Source: Nageia nagi (lineage: Eukaryota > Pinophyta). Taken from it: a stretch of 64,000 nt of DNA. The number at the start of each line of letters is the position of its first letter. The first letter of the stretch is position 1. The translations under genes were made by a program, and so were the position numbers. Under the pieces are notes generated by a model, which worked only from the letters and a program-made list of their open reading frames with translations, ran no database searches and was not told the DNA's origin. The stretch lies in assembly GCA_050084985.1 (NCBI GenBank), contig JBITNC010000001.1, positions 63,302,001 to 63,366,000 on the forward strand, given 5' to 3'. This document shows positions 51,101-59,949 of this stretch, in pieces.

Positions 51101-54100
51101 TTTCCCTATCTGCAGCTGTGTAGGGTGACAACATGAATTCTTCAGCACCCATAGGCAATGGCACACATGGACAAAAAATAAACCCTATTTGGAACATTGA
51201 AAAGAGGATGCAAAATCAGGGCAATGAATATGTAGCTAGATCTACTGCAGCAAGATGTGATTTTTGCCCTCCATTCATCTCCTGGCAGCCAACCATGTTA
51301 TGTGGAACAAGAAGAAGGTTCAAGAAGCAAGAAAAACCATTGCCAATTTTTGATATTACTCAAGCATTCCTTTCAATGTGGCAAGATCACCACATTGGGA
51401 GTACACGGTCAACGCCATCGCAGTTTGTTGTCCAATGTTCAACATACATGACCTTGAGGACCCTTGCTTCTAGATGCTGTTACAGATATAAACCCAGAAA
51501 AAATTGAAAGAAGGGCTGCAACATTTTGACTGATGGCTGAACGGATACAAGAGGAAGAACTTTAATAAATGTTATGGTTTCTTCTTCAAGAGGGTACGTA
51601 TTCTTGAAATCTGTTGGTGCATTAAGAAAAATAAAAAATGCTTAGTTTTTATTTGATCAGATTGCGGAGGTCATCCTAGTTGTGGGCCAAGAAAATGTTG
51701 TCATGTTATCGTGGCTAACACCACAGCATATGTTTCAGCAGAAAAGAGGAGAGATTCCCTACTATTTTTTGGAGTCCTTGTGCCACTCATTCCTTGATTT
51801 ACTTCTCGAGGACATTGGGAAAATTAATTGCTTGAAGAAGGTTGTAGAACAAGCAAGAACATCAACAAGTACATCTAAAATCACCCATGGGTCCTCAATT
51901 TGATGAGGTTTGATTTAGATAAGGACATTCTCCATCAATTATTACAAGTTTTTCATCTTATTTTCATTTTTATTTAAATTATTTTTGATTTTCCATTTAA
52001 ACTAAAAAAATTACAAATAATTATGTCATTTGTGCATTCAGGTGTTACATGCTTTGCGACAGGTTTTATTTCATCGCAGAGTGTAAAAGAATCAAGACCT
52101 ACATTGAAACAAATGTTTGTGGGCAACCAACAGTTAGAATCCAGATATGCACGTGAGAGTGAAGGTATGTATGTTGTCAAGTTGGTTTTTGATGATGCCT
52201 TTTGGAAGGTAGCACATGAGATTATTTAGGTATGATTCTATTTCAACTTTAAAACTTTTCAAATTATCAATTTAAAAATTTTAATTTATTTGAGTATTAA
52301 TTGCATAATTTGCATTGAAGTCTTCAGAGCCCTTGATAAGGGTGCCACACCTATTGATGGCGATAAACCCCCTATGGGCTCCATTTATGAGGCCATTAAT
52401 AGGGCCAATGACACTGCACTTTCATTTACTTGTACAGATATTACGCATTTGAGACATCGTTGATAGTAGATGGACAAAAATGCTTAAGAAGCATATAAAC
52501 ACAGCAAGGTTTTATTTGAACCCCAAGTTCTTTTATTCAGAGTTATTTTAGGCAAATTTGGAGGATTCCATAGGCTTGCAAGTGACTATAAAGCGCATGG
52601 AACCCAACATGGCTACAAGGAATAAAATTATAGATGCACTACCTATCTACATATGGCTACCTTTTCCAACATGAACAATGTCTTTCTTTATGCAAGGGAA
52701 ACTCAAGCTCCAGGTAAAAACAAGTTTGTTTGTAAAACTAACACAAATGCTATTTACTTTATTGAATTGTTCATCTAATATGAATTAAAATCTTATTTCT
52801 TTTTTATTTTTTATTTTTCAAATTTATAATGGTAGGATTATGGCGCTATGACACTAAATCTTAAAAAGATGACAATCAGAATTTTATCCCAACCATCTAG
52901 TGCTTCTGGATGTGAGAGAAATTGGAGCATCTTTGAATATATCCAATCAAAGAAGTGCAACAGGCTCACCCAAGAACGCTCAAATGATTTGGTATTTGTG
53001 CATTATGACCTTTCACCTTCCTTCACCTTCACCTTCGCCATAGAAAAATTTAAAGAATAAGTCATAAGGTGATAGATTTGAATGTCATTGACCCTTTAAA
53101 TCCACATTCAAAATGAGTATCAGACAAAAGGTAGGTCCCGTTTTCGACTTCTCCTTTGAAGTAATGGAGGCCATGGAGCAAGAAACAACAGCAATGGTGG
53201 AGGAAGAGGCGCAAGCAATAGCAACAGCAGCACAAGAAGAAAAGCCACCCGCATCACAGCCATTACCAGTGAAAACTAGGAGCAGAATACCAAGAAGAGG
53301 AGCGCATCATGAAGCTGATCTTGTAGTGAAATTTATGTCATTGACCCTTCAAATCCACATTCAGAATGAGTATCAGACAAATAACCGAAGGTGGATCCCA
53401 TTTTGTTCCGAAATTTCATAAGAGCCATAACAGATGCAAAGACTGAAGAATGAAGATAAGCCATAGAACAAGAAGCAACAGCAATGGCGGAGGAAGAGGC
53501 GCAAGCAATAGCAACAGCAGCACAAGAAGAGGAGCCACATGCATCACAGCCACTACCAGTGAAAACTAGGAGCAGAATTCCAAGACACAGGAGTGGCAAA
53601 GAAAAGATGTGAAGCTGATCTTGTAGTGAAATTTTGAAAACTGAAATTTTTAATGTATTTTGGACTTTAGACCTTGATCCTTTAATATAAAGCATTGCAA
53701 ATCACTTTCTACTGTGTTACTTGATATGGAATGTCTAAAATGGCAAAAATGTATTTTTTATATTGAAAACATGTATATTCTACTATTCTCTATTTTGTCG
53801 AGTTTTCCCAAATTCCAGTTTTTGCTAACTCAAGAGGCAAAACGAATAATTGTGGAGCTCGAGTGTTGCTACAATGGTTCAAACCAGTATGGCACAAATT
53901 TGAACATATTAGGTAAACTAAAGAAAATTCCTTAAGGTAAAGGATGTGAGTCATATGGATCCAGGTGCTGAGATACGAAAATAATTTCTCTTTGTGCTCT
54001 AATTGCAAGCAAGTAGATCATAATGCGCAATCTTGTCCAGCCAAACCTGTTCGAAAAGAGTGGTGGCCAAAACAATGCTCTTAAGGACAAATGATAGGTC

Positions 54101-56042
54101 AAGCAGATGAAGAAGGAAGAAATAACAATGCAGAATTCGAACGAAAGGATCCAGAATGTAATTTGCAACAGTTGGAGCTTTCAACCATTCCAACAATCAT
54201 AGCTCAGACACATGGAGGTGAAGAATTTGTGGCATCTGTTCCTTCTGTTATAGATTCGGTAGCAGCTTCCCCTGATGACAATCTTTCCTCTAGAAACCAA
54301 GATATGAATCCAAATGACCAAAATTCTCAAGAGACTGCTAATGAATGGACAGATGTTATATTTAAAAAAGAAAAAAGCCAAAAAGGTGATCAATCTTCAA
54401 ACTCAGAGGAGTCTGTAGTAAAGAAAAACAATACAAGAATGATGCCCCGTAGTGCCTCCAAGTCTGCAAATGTTGGTATCAGACATGTGGGAAGACCCAG
54501 TAGTAGTGAAGTACGTGATACAGAAGTGGCCAGGGAAATCACTGATGAGAAACAATCAACACTCAATGGTTTGGAGAAAGGGTTTCTTCTCAAATTTGAA
54601 AAGAAATAAGAGGTTGATGAAAGGTTGTTGATCCTCATGCTACGGTTTCTGTAGCAGATCCACTCTAGGATGGTAGTCTTATCATCCCCTAAAATTCAAT
54701 GTCCTTCTACACAACACTGCAGAGTTACCGTAGTGCTTAGGATAGTATGTTAGAGGGTTAAATTCCTGTTTAAAAAACCTCTTTTACTTTTTCTTACAAA
54801 AAAAAAAAATACCTTGTATGCCTATCCCTTTTTTTTTTGGTAATAAATAATTTTACCCTTACCAAAAAGTGTACGTCGTATGCCTCCCCGCAAGCTGACT
54901 ATGCTGTAAATGAAAAACTAACTGACCTGAAGAACTTATTTCCATTTATTTACAAATGTTTAACGCCTGCAAGATTGGTCAAAAAAAGAAACCCACTTGA
55001 ACTTATAAATTAAAGTATTGTCCACCTTCTTTATTTGCAAATACTTGATGCAATGCAAGCTAGGTCAAGGATCGAAAACTATTTTAACTTCTCTGGTACC
55101 ATAAGGTAAATTCTGTAAGGAATAAGGGGCATGTTGACTAGGTTGTGACTTTCAAAATGACCTATGGCTTAATCTAGAAAATCAAAAATAAAAGTAAACA
55201 CACATTGATCCTAATCGCAGCTAGAAAAAATATATATATGACCTTTCTTGCAAGGAGAAATACAATATTATAATAACAGCTGAATATTGACCTTCACAAG
55301 AGAAAAAAAAAAAGTCAATAAGATGGGATGGAATTAAAATTTGTCAATTAAGTGAAGAGGCTACCTGTGCCAACACCTGGGGCTGGATATTATGGGGATT
55401 AAATTGGCTGGGTTGCCCAGAGAGAATTGCAAGATGCCCAACACCCTGACCCTGTCCCATCATCCCCGTTCTCCCCAGCGCCCCTAGTTGTTGTTGCTGC
55501 TGCTGTAAAGCATGATTGAAGGGCATTGGCGTGTGCCCATAAAATGTGGGAGACCTAGAATTATATTGTTGCGATTGACTAAGCCGTGGTACAGAGGCCG
55601 ACCTATGCATACCTGTAGGGGACTGCATGGGATTCGAACCCATGACCGCCAAATTCTGCTGTGAGGAAGAAGACGAAGCAGCCAATGCTGCAGAAACCAT
55701 CATCTGCTGCTGCTGCTGTTGTCTTAGAATTCCGGCTTTCTGCCCAATGAGCTGAGCCGTCTGACCTTGTAAACCCTGCTGGAAGGTAGTCACCCCTAGG
55801 TTTTGTGGCATCTGTCCCTGGTTATTGGAGGGCAATGGCCCCATGGAGTTAGAATTAGGGTTAGGACTTATCTGAGCAGCCAAGGCAGCTTCTACACCTG
55901 GGCTGCCTCCTACTGAATTGGGCATGATTGAAGCCATGCCCAGAGCTGCTGTGGAGGTGGTGTTTGAAGCAGTTGGTGGCCTTCCTCCTGCTGCTGCTGC
56001 TTCTTGATTATTGAGAATGTTATGTGGAGAATCTCCGCTCAT
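26979..56042 (-). CDS. TAF12: TAF12, TFIID/SAGA subunit 12 (eight exons, two frame breaks)
   Basis: TAF12 pairs its histone fold with TAF4 (or the SAGA partner) inside TFIID and acts in the nucleus in promoter recognition. Coding exons, in order, are 55365-56042, 43606-43812, 39150-39664, 29300-29373, 27765-27843, 27544-27608, 27330-27365 and 26979-27161; every border is GT/AG. The protein has a Ser/Gln/Pro-rich N-terminal half, then LGKRSIQDLVAQ, then a histone fold with ADDFLNS, AKHR and a KLSVPGF segment, the usual TAF12 layout. The exon sum is 1,837 nt; adding one base to exon 3 and one to exon 4 gives 613 codons, so about 612 residues, near the usual length of long plant TAF12b forms. 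The start is fixed by an in-frame TAG two codons upstream of the ATG. As written, the frame breaks in exon 3 and again in exon 4. Whether this is decay or assembly error cannot be decided here. Gene identity is very secure. Confidence 0.95.
27330..27365 (-). CDS. TAF12: TAF12 exon 7
   Basis: This is a 36-nt exon encoding SGSEAHLQRLAA, in phase 0 at both ends. It corresponds to the short conserved HxxRLAxI tail after the histone fold of plant TAF12. Acceptor TGCAG and donor GTAC flank it. It is too short to be found by open-frame scanning. Confidence 0.85.
27544..27608 (-). CDS. TAF12: TAF12 exon 6 (histone fold end)
   Basis: This exon is 65 nt and completes a split Val codon, then reads KNYKLSVPGFTSKECNKK. 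It matches the KNxxLxxPGF motif that closes the TAF12 histone fold. Val stands where the family usually has Glu in LHLEKN. Acceptor TTGTTAG and donor GTAAGA flank it. Confidence 0.92.
27765..27843 (-). CDS. TAF12: TAF12 exon 5 (histone fold middle)
   Basis: This exon is 79 nt, phase 0 in and phase 1 out, encoding ATEWGLAFAKHRNS then PILDDKDMHLHL. AKHR and the DxKDxxLHL pattern are TAF12 hallmarks. The first residues (EWGLAF) are more divergent than I expect for this normally conserved helix. Confidence 0.92.
27844..29299 (-). other. TAF12 intron 4
   Basis: A 1,456-nt intron with GT/AG ends and no recognisable gene or transposon domain. Introns 5 to 7 (27609-27764, 27366-27543, 27162-27329) are short, 156 to 178 nt. 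Confidence 0.8.
29300..29373 (-). CDS. TAF12: TAF12 exon 4 (start of histone fold, one base short)
   Basis: The exon lies between acceptor ATGTAG and donor GTAAGT. It opens VDPNE, directly following ...QDLVAQ, and ends DFLSELADDFLNS, the first long helix of the TAF12 histone fold. The two halves are in different frames: 74 nt are present where 75 are needed. The missing base lies in the complement of 29349-29361, where GAGAAGCAG would read through if it had two Gs before CA. I found no alternative acceptor that repairs the frame with the phase-0 donor of exon 3. Confidence 0.9.
31140..31990 (+). repeat. Field of degenerate tandem repeats
   Basis: A core of the form GCATGGATTAAAAAGACAAA, then a TGACTTCTTG and GGC(A/T)TGCGCC part, recurs with many changes near 31150, 31205, 31345, 31415, 31630, 31705 and 31915. 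Spacing varies from about 60 to 200 bp. It precedes the gag-like frame at 32.3 kb and may be its leader or LTR region. Confidence 0.65.
32293..34560 (+). pseudogene. Gag-like gene of a decayed retroelement
   Basis: The frame opens MSSSKGDAARELERLKRVSP at 32293 and continues through MQIVEKVSKMDPSTLKHHIL (32460) and RVLRDIRGEVIMDFSPRIVK (32610). It runs on through IKDWMFNEHRQLKGNPLVNA (32760), YGSSIEWYQLPQYVNNKLIL (33320) and LEKYCFSKMNMAKHYDSYHK (33510). It then passes into an acidic and Lys/Arg-rich tail to about 34560. At least four frame changes or stops occur. I cannot name the domain; layout and context suggest a structural protein of a plant retroelement. No RT is nearby. Confidence 0.6.
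34780..35141. mobile_element. MITE-like element, 362 bp, possibly hAT-derived
   Basis: The ends are inverted: CTAAGTTGCACGAAA at 34780 and the complement CTAAGTTGCAAGAAA ending at 35141, with one mismatch in 15. The flanks are GACAAAGG and GAAAAAGG, an 8-bp direct repeat with one mismatch, the size used by hAT elements. Inside, GGAAACGTTTCC palindromes and GTTTCCGAAAC motifs recur near both ends. Confidence 0.65.
35240..35470 (+). repeat. Degenerate short repeats, CCCACGTTGGC type
   Basis: Variants of GACTCCTAGACCC followed by (C/T)ACGTTGGC recur about every 40 to 60 bases. They lie downstream of the MITE-like element and upstream of a TATATAAGG box near 35520. Confidence 0.5.
36380..36600 (+). 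promoter_or_regulatory. LTR-like promoter block in intron 3
   Basis: TATAAATA at 36439-36446 is followed at once by the hairpin AGCCCT-AA-AGGGCT (36446-36459). The next sequence resembles the R/U5 part of plant LTRs. I could not find a matching second LTR, so this may be a solo or truncated LTR. Confidence 0.4.
39150..39664 (-). CDS. TAF12: TAF12 exon 3 (Gln-rich, one base short)
   Basis: The exon opens KIQTQNLTRVPSLGS after acceptor TTGCAG and passes through a long polyglutamine/His/Pro region. It must end with LILGKRSIQDLVAQ before donor GTAAAC. The length is 515 nt, one less than a multiple of three although both ends are phase 0. The opening frame runs into a stop at 39188, while the frame giving SALPTSGTNNQGNEG and LGKRSIQDLVAQ is the next one. 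The switch falls around 39230-39290, where a CCC run (39250-39252 complement) is a simple place for a lost C. LGKR..QDLV is the conserved lead into the histone fold. Confidence 0.92.
39665..43605 (-). other. TAF12 intron 2 (3.9 kb)
   Basis: Canonical GT/AG ends. I see no transposon domain or RNA gene. The several 60 to 115 codon open frames are on both strands without family resemblance. Confidence 0.75.
43606..43812 (-). CDS. TAF12: TAF12 exon 2
   Basis: This exon is 69 codons, from ARQKQAQMQNSQ to STQQSLSSPQ, between acceptor TATAG and donor GTACG. It is in phase 0 at both ends and rich in Gln, Ser and Asn, as in the N-terminal half of plant TAF12. It contains no stop. It lies 11.5 kb downstream of exon 1 and would be missed without the junction residues. 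Confidence 0.9.
44526..44777 (+). pseudogene. RNase H-like fragment of a retroelement
   Basis: The plus strand reads RRKICVEADSQLLISWINKL and ECTVTLILKECNKSADRLTN, ending LDQLDLCLLWEE, with two internal stops. This matches the RNase H domain at the 3' end of plant LINEs: ExDSxLL, then KEcNxxAD. Confidence 0.72.
45013..45523 (+). pseudogene. ORF1/gag-like fragment with zinc-knuckle remnant, left half
   Basis: IQEWHATSLSYDYLWLQQGK and SKWFKNMILAARFDVNANIS are followed after frame changes by GHHVRQFPVRKTKD. This looks like the end of a CCHC knuckle (GHxxxxCP) with the last Cys lost. The frame runs Lys/Gln-rich to FQI at 45523, where a retroposed insertion begins. It resumes at 47343. Confidence 0.6.
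45512..45523. repeat. 12-bp target-site duplication, left copy
   Basis: CCATTTCAGATT is repeated exactly at 47331-47342, right after a 12-A tail. This length is typical for target-primed reverse transcription. Confidence 0.85.
45524..47330 (+). mobile_element. Poly(A)-tailed retroposed insertion with target duplication
   Basis: This 1,807-bp insert lies between exact 12-bp repeats and ends in 12 A residues (47319-47330). In broken frames it carries MELSRQMASSSNGGKLQAFR and YEFLVDIDILAEITG (46061-46170). I do not recognise this as a named domain, though it reads like a plant retroelement structural protein. No RT is seen, so it is a non-autonomous or truncated retroposon. Confidence 0.78.
47331..47342. 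repeat. 12-bp target-site duplication, right copy
   Basis: Exact partner of 45512-45523, immediately after the poly(A) tail. Confidence 0.85.
47343..48070 (+). pseudogene. ORF1/gag-like fragment, right half
   Basis: After the target duplication the plus strand gives a charged sequence in one frame (DPEYSIPDLPKDGEETNTVA, then EEGESENKEVAEDEQAGLEK). It continues the Lys/Glu-rich tail of 45013-45523. The 159-codon open frame at 47367-47846 is in a different, Arg-rich frame and is probably a shadow. Confidence 0.5.
48075..48349. repeat. Tandem duplication, 2 x about 137 bp
   Basis: TGATCTAATG(T/C)AAATACAAG begins at 48075 and again at 48212. Both units include CAATGGCATGCAAGTAAACC and end TATATACTTTATT(A/G)TCTTGA. 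They differ by a handful of substitutions and A-run length. Confidence 0.93.
51133..53060 (+). pseudogene. hAT transposase, broken
   Basis: In order on the plus strand there is an N-terminal ARCDFCPPF (51250, BED-like Cys pair), then ESLCHSFLDLLLEDIGKINC (51770). Next come KESRPTLKQMFVGNQQLESR and ARESEGMYVVKLVFDDAFWK (52090-52210), and IVDSRWTKMLKKHINTARFY then LNPKFFY (52460-52540). The dimerisation domain is SSASGCERNWSIFEYIQSKK then ERSNDLVFVHY (52890-53010). This is the domain order of plant hAT transposases (DUF659, then Dimer_Tnp_hAT). Stops and frameshifts separate the pieces; no intact terminal inverted repeats were found. Confidence 0.88.
53088..53640 (+). repeat. Tandem duplication of the hAT tail, period about 253 bp
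   Basis: TTGACCCTT(T/C)AAATCCACAT starts at 53088 and at 53341. Both copies carry the same Glu/Ala-rich coding-like block (EEEAQAIATAAQEE) and ACCAGTGAAAACTAGGAGCA. They end CTGATCTTGTAGTGAAATTT. Confidence 0.88.
53820..54808 (+). pseudogene. LINE ORF1-like fragment with zinc knuckle and poly(A) end
   Basis: YENNFSLCSNCKQVDHNAQS then CP (53970-54050) is a CxxCxxxxHxxxxC knuckle like the one in plant L1 ORF1 proteins. A 172-codon open frame follows (54091-54609), rich in Ser, Asn, Asp and Glu. The segment ends in a 12- to 13-A run at about 54797. I found no clear target duplication. Confidence 0.68.
55365..56042 (-). CDS. TAF12: TAF12 exon 1 (N-terminal low-complexity region)
   Basis: This exon is 226 codons, starting MSGDSPHNILNN at 56042 and ending ...PQVLAQ before the donor GTAGCC at 55364. 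It is rich in Ala, Gln, Ser and Asn, with two polyglutamine runs and the block YNSRSPTFYGHTPMPF. The next exon begins ARQKQAQ, which gives the VLAQ-ARQK junction I expect from plant TAF12. The exon ends in phase 0. If intron 1 were retained, translation would stop six codons later. Confidence 0.93.
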
Positions 56043-56148
56043 TTTCTATTGAAATTCAAAACCCAACAAGGACAGAGACGACGTCTCCTAGTAGTAGGAG
56101 GCTGGGAACAAGGTCACAAAATTTAATTCAAGAAACCAATTGTCGTTT

Positions 56149-56158
56149 CCATATATGG
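56149..56158. promoter_or_regulatory. CArG box CCATATATGG
   Basis: This is a perfect CC(A/T)6GG site, the binding consensus of MADS-box factors, inside the longer palindrome TTCCATATATGGAA. It lies about 110 bases upstream of the TAF12 start codon. Binding is inferred only. Confidence 0.5.
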
Positions 56159-56169
56159 AAGCTATCATG

Positions 56170-56243
56170 TCGTTCCCAGAATATAGGGTTGTATCTTTAC
56201 CCTTTTTGTCATCTGTCGTTCCCAGAATCTAGGGTTGTATCTT
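56170..56243. repeat. 46-bp-period tandem repeat upstream of TAF12
   Basis: TCGTTCCCAGAATATAGGGT at 56170 recurs as TCGTTCCCAGAATCTAGGGT at 56216. The 27-bp core has one mismatch. On the gene strand each copy carries ACAACCCTA. Confidence 0.9.
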
Positions 56244-56432
56244 GACACTTCTTTTTCATCTTAATATACGATATTTTTATAATATAAATGTATTATGTAA
56301 AAATTGATTAAATAACAAAAATAATGTAAAACTTTTAAGAGGGAGGTTTGAGGTTTGTCTTTTTGTTGAGATCATACAAAATTTAGTAATTATAATCTTG
56401 TGCATTGGGTACGTTGAATAAGATAGAAAGTA

Positions 56433-56510
56433 TTTATTATTATTACTATTATTTTTATTATTATTATTATTAATTTTTAATTAATTTTTATTATTATAAT
56501 TATTATTTTT
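56433..56510. repeat. ATT-type microsatellite
   Basis: Imperfect TTA/TTATT repeats dominate this stretch. Confidence 0.85.
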
Positions 56511-57151
56511 TATGAAAAAGTAAATTATATTAAATAAATGCTTTTACATTTAAAAAAGATTGTGAAGGATAGTAAACATATTTTAAGAACTTTTCACATT
56601 AATCTTAATAATATATTAGGAGTTTGATAGCAAAAAAATAGAGTTGTTGCAAGGAACGGTTATGAGCCCACGTATTAGGATGCATCAAAAAAAAGGGACA
56701 TGATCATCATAAAAAACATTAAGTAACATCAACTAGGGAACCCTAAGTGGGTAGTTCTTCCTTCACCATGTTCTCCCATGTATTCGTAGGGATAGGTTGA
56801 ATTTACCATCCATCACCTTTGTAACTACATGCATTACTAGCTTCCACGTCTTCCCCCATCCTTATGCATTAGTAGTGGGAGAGGGAGAATGTTGAGTATC
56901 CCAAGCACTATTATTGTGATCATTGAAAGCAGTAGGGGATGTCCTCCTCATGTCAGATGTGGCGAAGTCTGCATAGGCATTAAAAGTATACCACCATGAT
57001 AATGTGAGGAACTCATACTAGGATCACACCCCCGTTGTTGGACTGGAGATGGTTGGGACTATTATCGCCCTTTATAATATGAATGGTTTCGCTTTGGTGG
57101 GCGATGATAAAACCATAATCGAGAACAAGGGGCACATTGTTATGAATCTTT

Positions 57152-57164
57152 GGGGGGGGGGGGG
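57152..57164. repeat. Homopolymer of 13 G
   Basis: A run of 13 G in otherwise AT-rich sequence. Its length may be unreliable in any sequencing. Confidence 0.9.
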
Positions 57165-57239
57165 CTAACTAAGCATGGAGCATTAGCCCAATAATGTAGG
57201 AGGGCACAAAGGTGATTTAACTCCATCTCCACCTTAACT

Positions 57240-58640
57240 GCTTGGTTGCAAATTTGTATCAAAGTATCAAGAAACAACTTTATCTTGTTAGCAACTGAGA
57301 AATCATTAGAATTTCTTGATTTTTAAAAACTATTCTATTTATGACCTTCCAGATATAAAAAAGCAAGGTAATCCTAAAGATATGACAAACTTCTTAAAGA
57401 GGAAGGGTCATGTTGGCACTATCACCCAAGAGAACATGATTCCATGAAATATTCCCAAATATATCCAAGGTAAAAAATATATAAAACATCCATTTCCATG
57501 CAAGTCTATCACACTTGTAGAATCAAAAAAAATGCAAGCATGACTCTCTTTCATTATAAAATGCACACTTTGGATCTGGAACACCTAAGTGAACCAGTCG
57601 ATCTCCAAGAGGAAGGCCTTAGTAGAGTAGACTCCAAGCAAAAATGCTTGTTTAGGCTTAATGTAGGAAGCCCACATAGAACCAAATATGAATTTCCTTT
57701 GATAATTAAGATAAATTAAATACTACTTGAGATAAGGAACCATAGGGTAGAAAGGGGATAGTCATGAATACCCATGTCGAGCTTTATAATCCCTAAAAGG
57801 AGTATTTTTAAAACATGATCAATGTTTCAACCATGGTCTTTGCAATCTCCTTCCAATTTTCCTCCATAAATTAAGAGGAGTATTGTCAATAATTGCATCA
57901 TAGGTATCCTTATCTGCATTTGTCAACTTAAACATGTATATGAAGGAATTCTAAGGAATCCAATCTTTGTTGATTGTTAAGAAGAAATTTGCAATTGAGA
58001 TAACACCTTTTTTAAAGAATTTTTTGGTATGAATCCATTACATATGAGCAAGAGGCATGTCACAAAAAGAAATCATTGAAGACCGTTGGATATTGTGATA
58101 GTTAATGGAAAAGTCATGATTGAATTCATTGCCTTTCCACTTGAGCCAATCTGTAAGTTGTTGCCAAGCCTACCAAATACTCTTAATAAGAAAGTAGTCA
58201 TAAATCTTAATAAAAACTAGAGGTATGATAAGAGAATGAAAGTTTATACCTTTTCAAGCTCGCTTGTTAAGAGGCAATCCCAAGGATACAAAATATCTAA
58301 TCAAAACTTTCTAAGTCTTAGTTCCTTTTATTATAGATAATATGTATGATATCATTTTTTGCAATTTTCTAACATTATTATTGAAGATAATTTTGAGGTT
58401 AATTTGTAATTTATTGATGTTATAAATGCCACAATATCATATCCAAATATCCCAAACCCAACAAAATTAGTTGGAAATCTTATAAATTTGAATTCATCCA
58501 ACCAAAGCACCACTTTTTCAATGCATTATAGTTTTGAGTTGAGACTGATGGATGGGTTGAAAAGGAAAACACAACTTTTCATGATCATCAAATGCATTCA
58601 ATTAACCACTTTCCTTCCATGTCTTTATCCTAAGTTCCAA
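57240..58640 (-). mobile_element. L1-type LINE, C-terminal part with RVT zinc-finger region
   Basis: The minus strand reads LPLNKRAWKGINFHSLIIPL-like sequence (WKG after a stop) and YDYFLIKSIWxAWQQLTDW near 58150-58290. It continues with AFLLGVYSTKAFLLEIDWF, VPDPKCAFYNERESCLHFF and CDRLAWKW (57480-57680). It ends with FRITLLFYIWKVINRIVF. This matches the region after the RT of plant L1 elements, the zf-RVT domain with its ExxxHLF.C and W pattern. Stops are frequent. Confidence 0.68.
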
Positions 58641-59940
58641 ATTTTGTGCTCACCCATCTAGAATTTTTACCAACTTCATTCACTACCTCTTGTAGTTGCT
58701 TGCATTACATTATTTTGCTTCCATGGCATGTAACAAAGATAAAGCTTTGAGAGCCAAGAAAATTGCAGAGAAGAAGTTAATGGGAGAAGATATAAAAGGG
58801 AGTTATAGGTTTTCTTAGAAGGCCCATAAGTTGTACCTTTATATTAAGGGGTTATCCCACTTGATAAATACTATTAAGGTCCATCTTGCAACCTAAAAGA
58901 AACTTGACTCCTCAGGACTAATGGATTGGTATGGGCCCATCTTGCAAGTAAGTTCATCCTTTGAATTTGATGCATCATTCATTAAAAATAGTATAAAGGC
59001 ATTACTATGTGATTGCTATGGCAAGGGTTTCATAGGGAATGAATATAACATAACAAGATCTTGCTTGCATAACTCAGAAAAAATATTTTATGAATCACAA
59101 CTAAAGAGTGTTCATACTGTAGAGATTGTAATGGGAGGAGGGAAAATGTTTTATGACTCACAGCTCTTCAATATCAACTGATGTATCATTTTTCAAAGTC
59201 ATGTCCAACAAATTCACATCTTTGGTGAGTAAATCCGCATGTTTAACCTTTTTTCTTATGTTGAAAGTGAGGTTTAAGTCTAAAGGTTTATGGGTAATTT
59301 TGGTTTGCAGGAGATTTCTTAACACTTCCTAAAGAAGATCAGATCATTAAGGGGTTGTAGGCATGCAATTATGGAGAGTCCAAGTGGTGGTTTATGGGAT
59401 ATTATATTGTGTTATTCTAGTAATTTTGCATATTTGAAAGATGGTTGGGAAGACTTTGTATCCCATCATTCAATACAAGTGCAAGATATTCTTATCTTCA
59501 TACATGTTATGGATGTTCATTTTCTTGTTCAAATCTTTTGAAAATAGTGGAAAAGAAAAACAATGAGATATAACATGCCCATTCACTCCAGTAGTGAAAA
59601 TGCCTATAATGTTTAAAGTAAAACCAAAGTTTGTTACGATTGAGAATGGTTTGGATACTAGGAAGCTTCTTAAAATGAAGTCTAATTATTTTAAAAAATA
59701 GTTATTTTAAAAAAATTCAAAATCAATTATGATCAAACTAAAAATCAAAGAAAAGGCATTCCCTTTTTTGCCATAAAGTGGAGCCATCTTCTTGCACACA
59801 CCCACATATGTTTTAGAATCTTTATAAATTTTCAAATGCATATAAAACCTGTCAATATATCCATAAAATATAAACCATTTAATTTTCATAACATTCATAA
59901 AATATAAAACATTATTATGAATCATTTAATTATCATTTAT
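58641..59940. other. No identifiable gene
   Basis: AT-rich sequence with an 86-codon chance-sized frame at 58921-59181. I see no domain. Confidence 0.5.
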
Positions 59941-59949
59941 ATCATCTTC

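Larger units (their letters stand above)
43813..55364 (-). other. TAF12 intron 1 (11.5 kb, transposon-filled)
   Basis: This intron carries RNase H, ORF1, hAT and LINE fragments, all on the plus strand and therefore antisense to TAF12. The gaps 48350-50500 and 54810-55360 show nothing I can name. Confidence 0.8.
56043..56300 (-). promoter_or_regulatory. TAF12 5' leader/promoter region
   Basis: Immediately upstream of the ATG, on the minus strand, are a TAG two codons before the start, a GACGTC ACGT-core site (56080-56085), an inverted CCAAT (56136-56140) and a CArG-type site (56149-56158). A 46-bp tandem duplication follows further up. I cannot place the transcription start; no strong TATA box stands out close by. 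Confidence 0.5.

Noticed and set aside
55621-55650. tRNA-like T arm (ATGGG-TTCGAAT-CCCAT) on the minus strand
   Set aside because: It lies inside TAF12 exon 1 in frame (VMGSNPMQSP) and lacks acceptor, D and anticodon arms; a chance resemblance.
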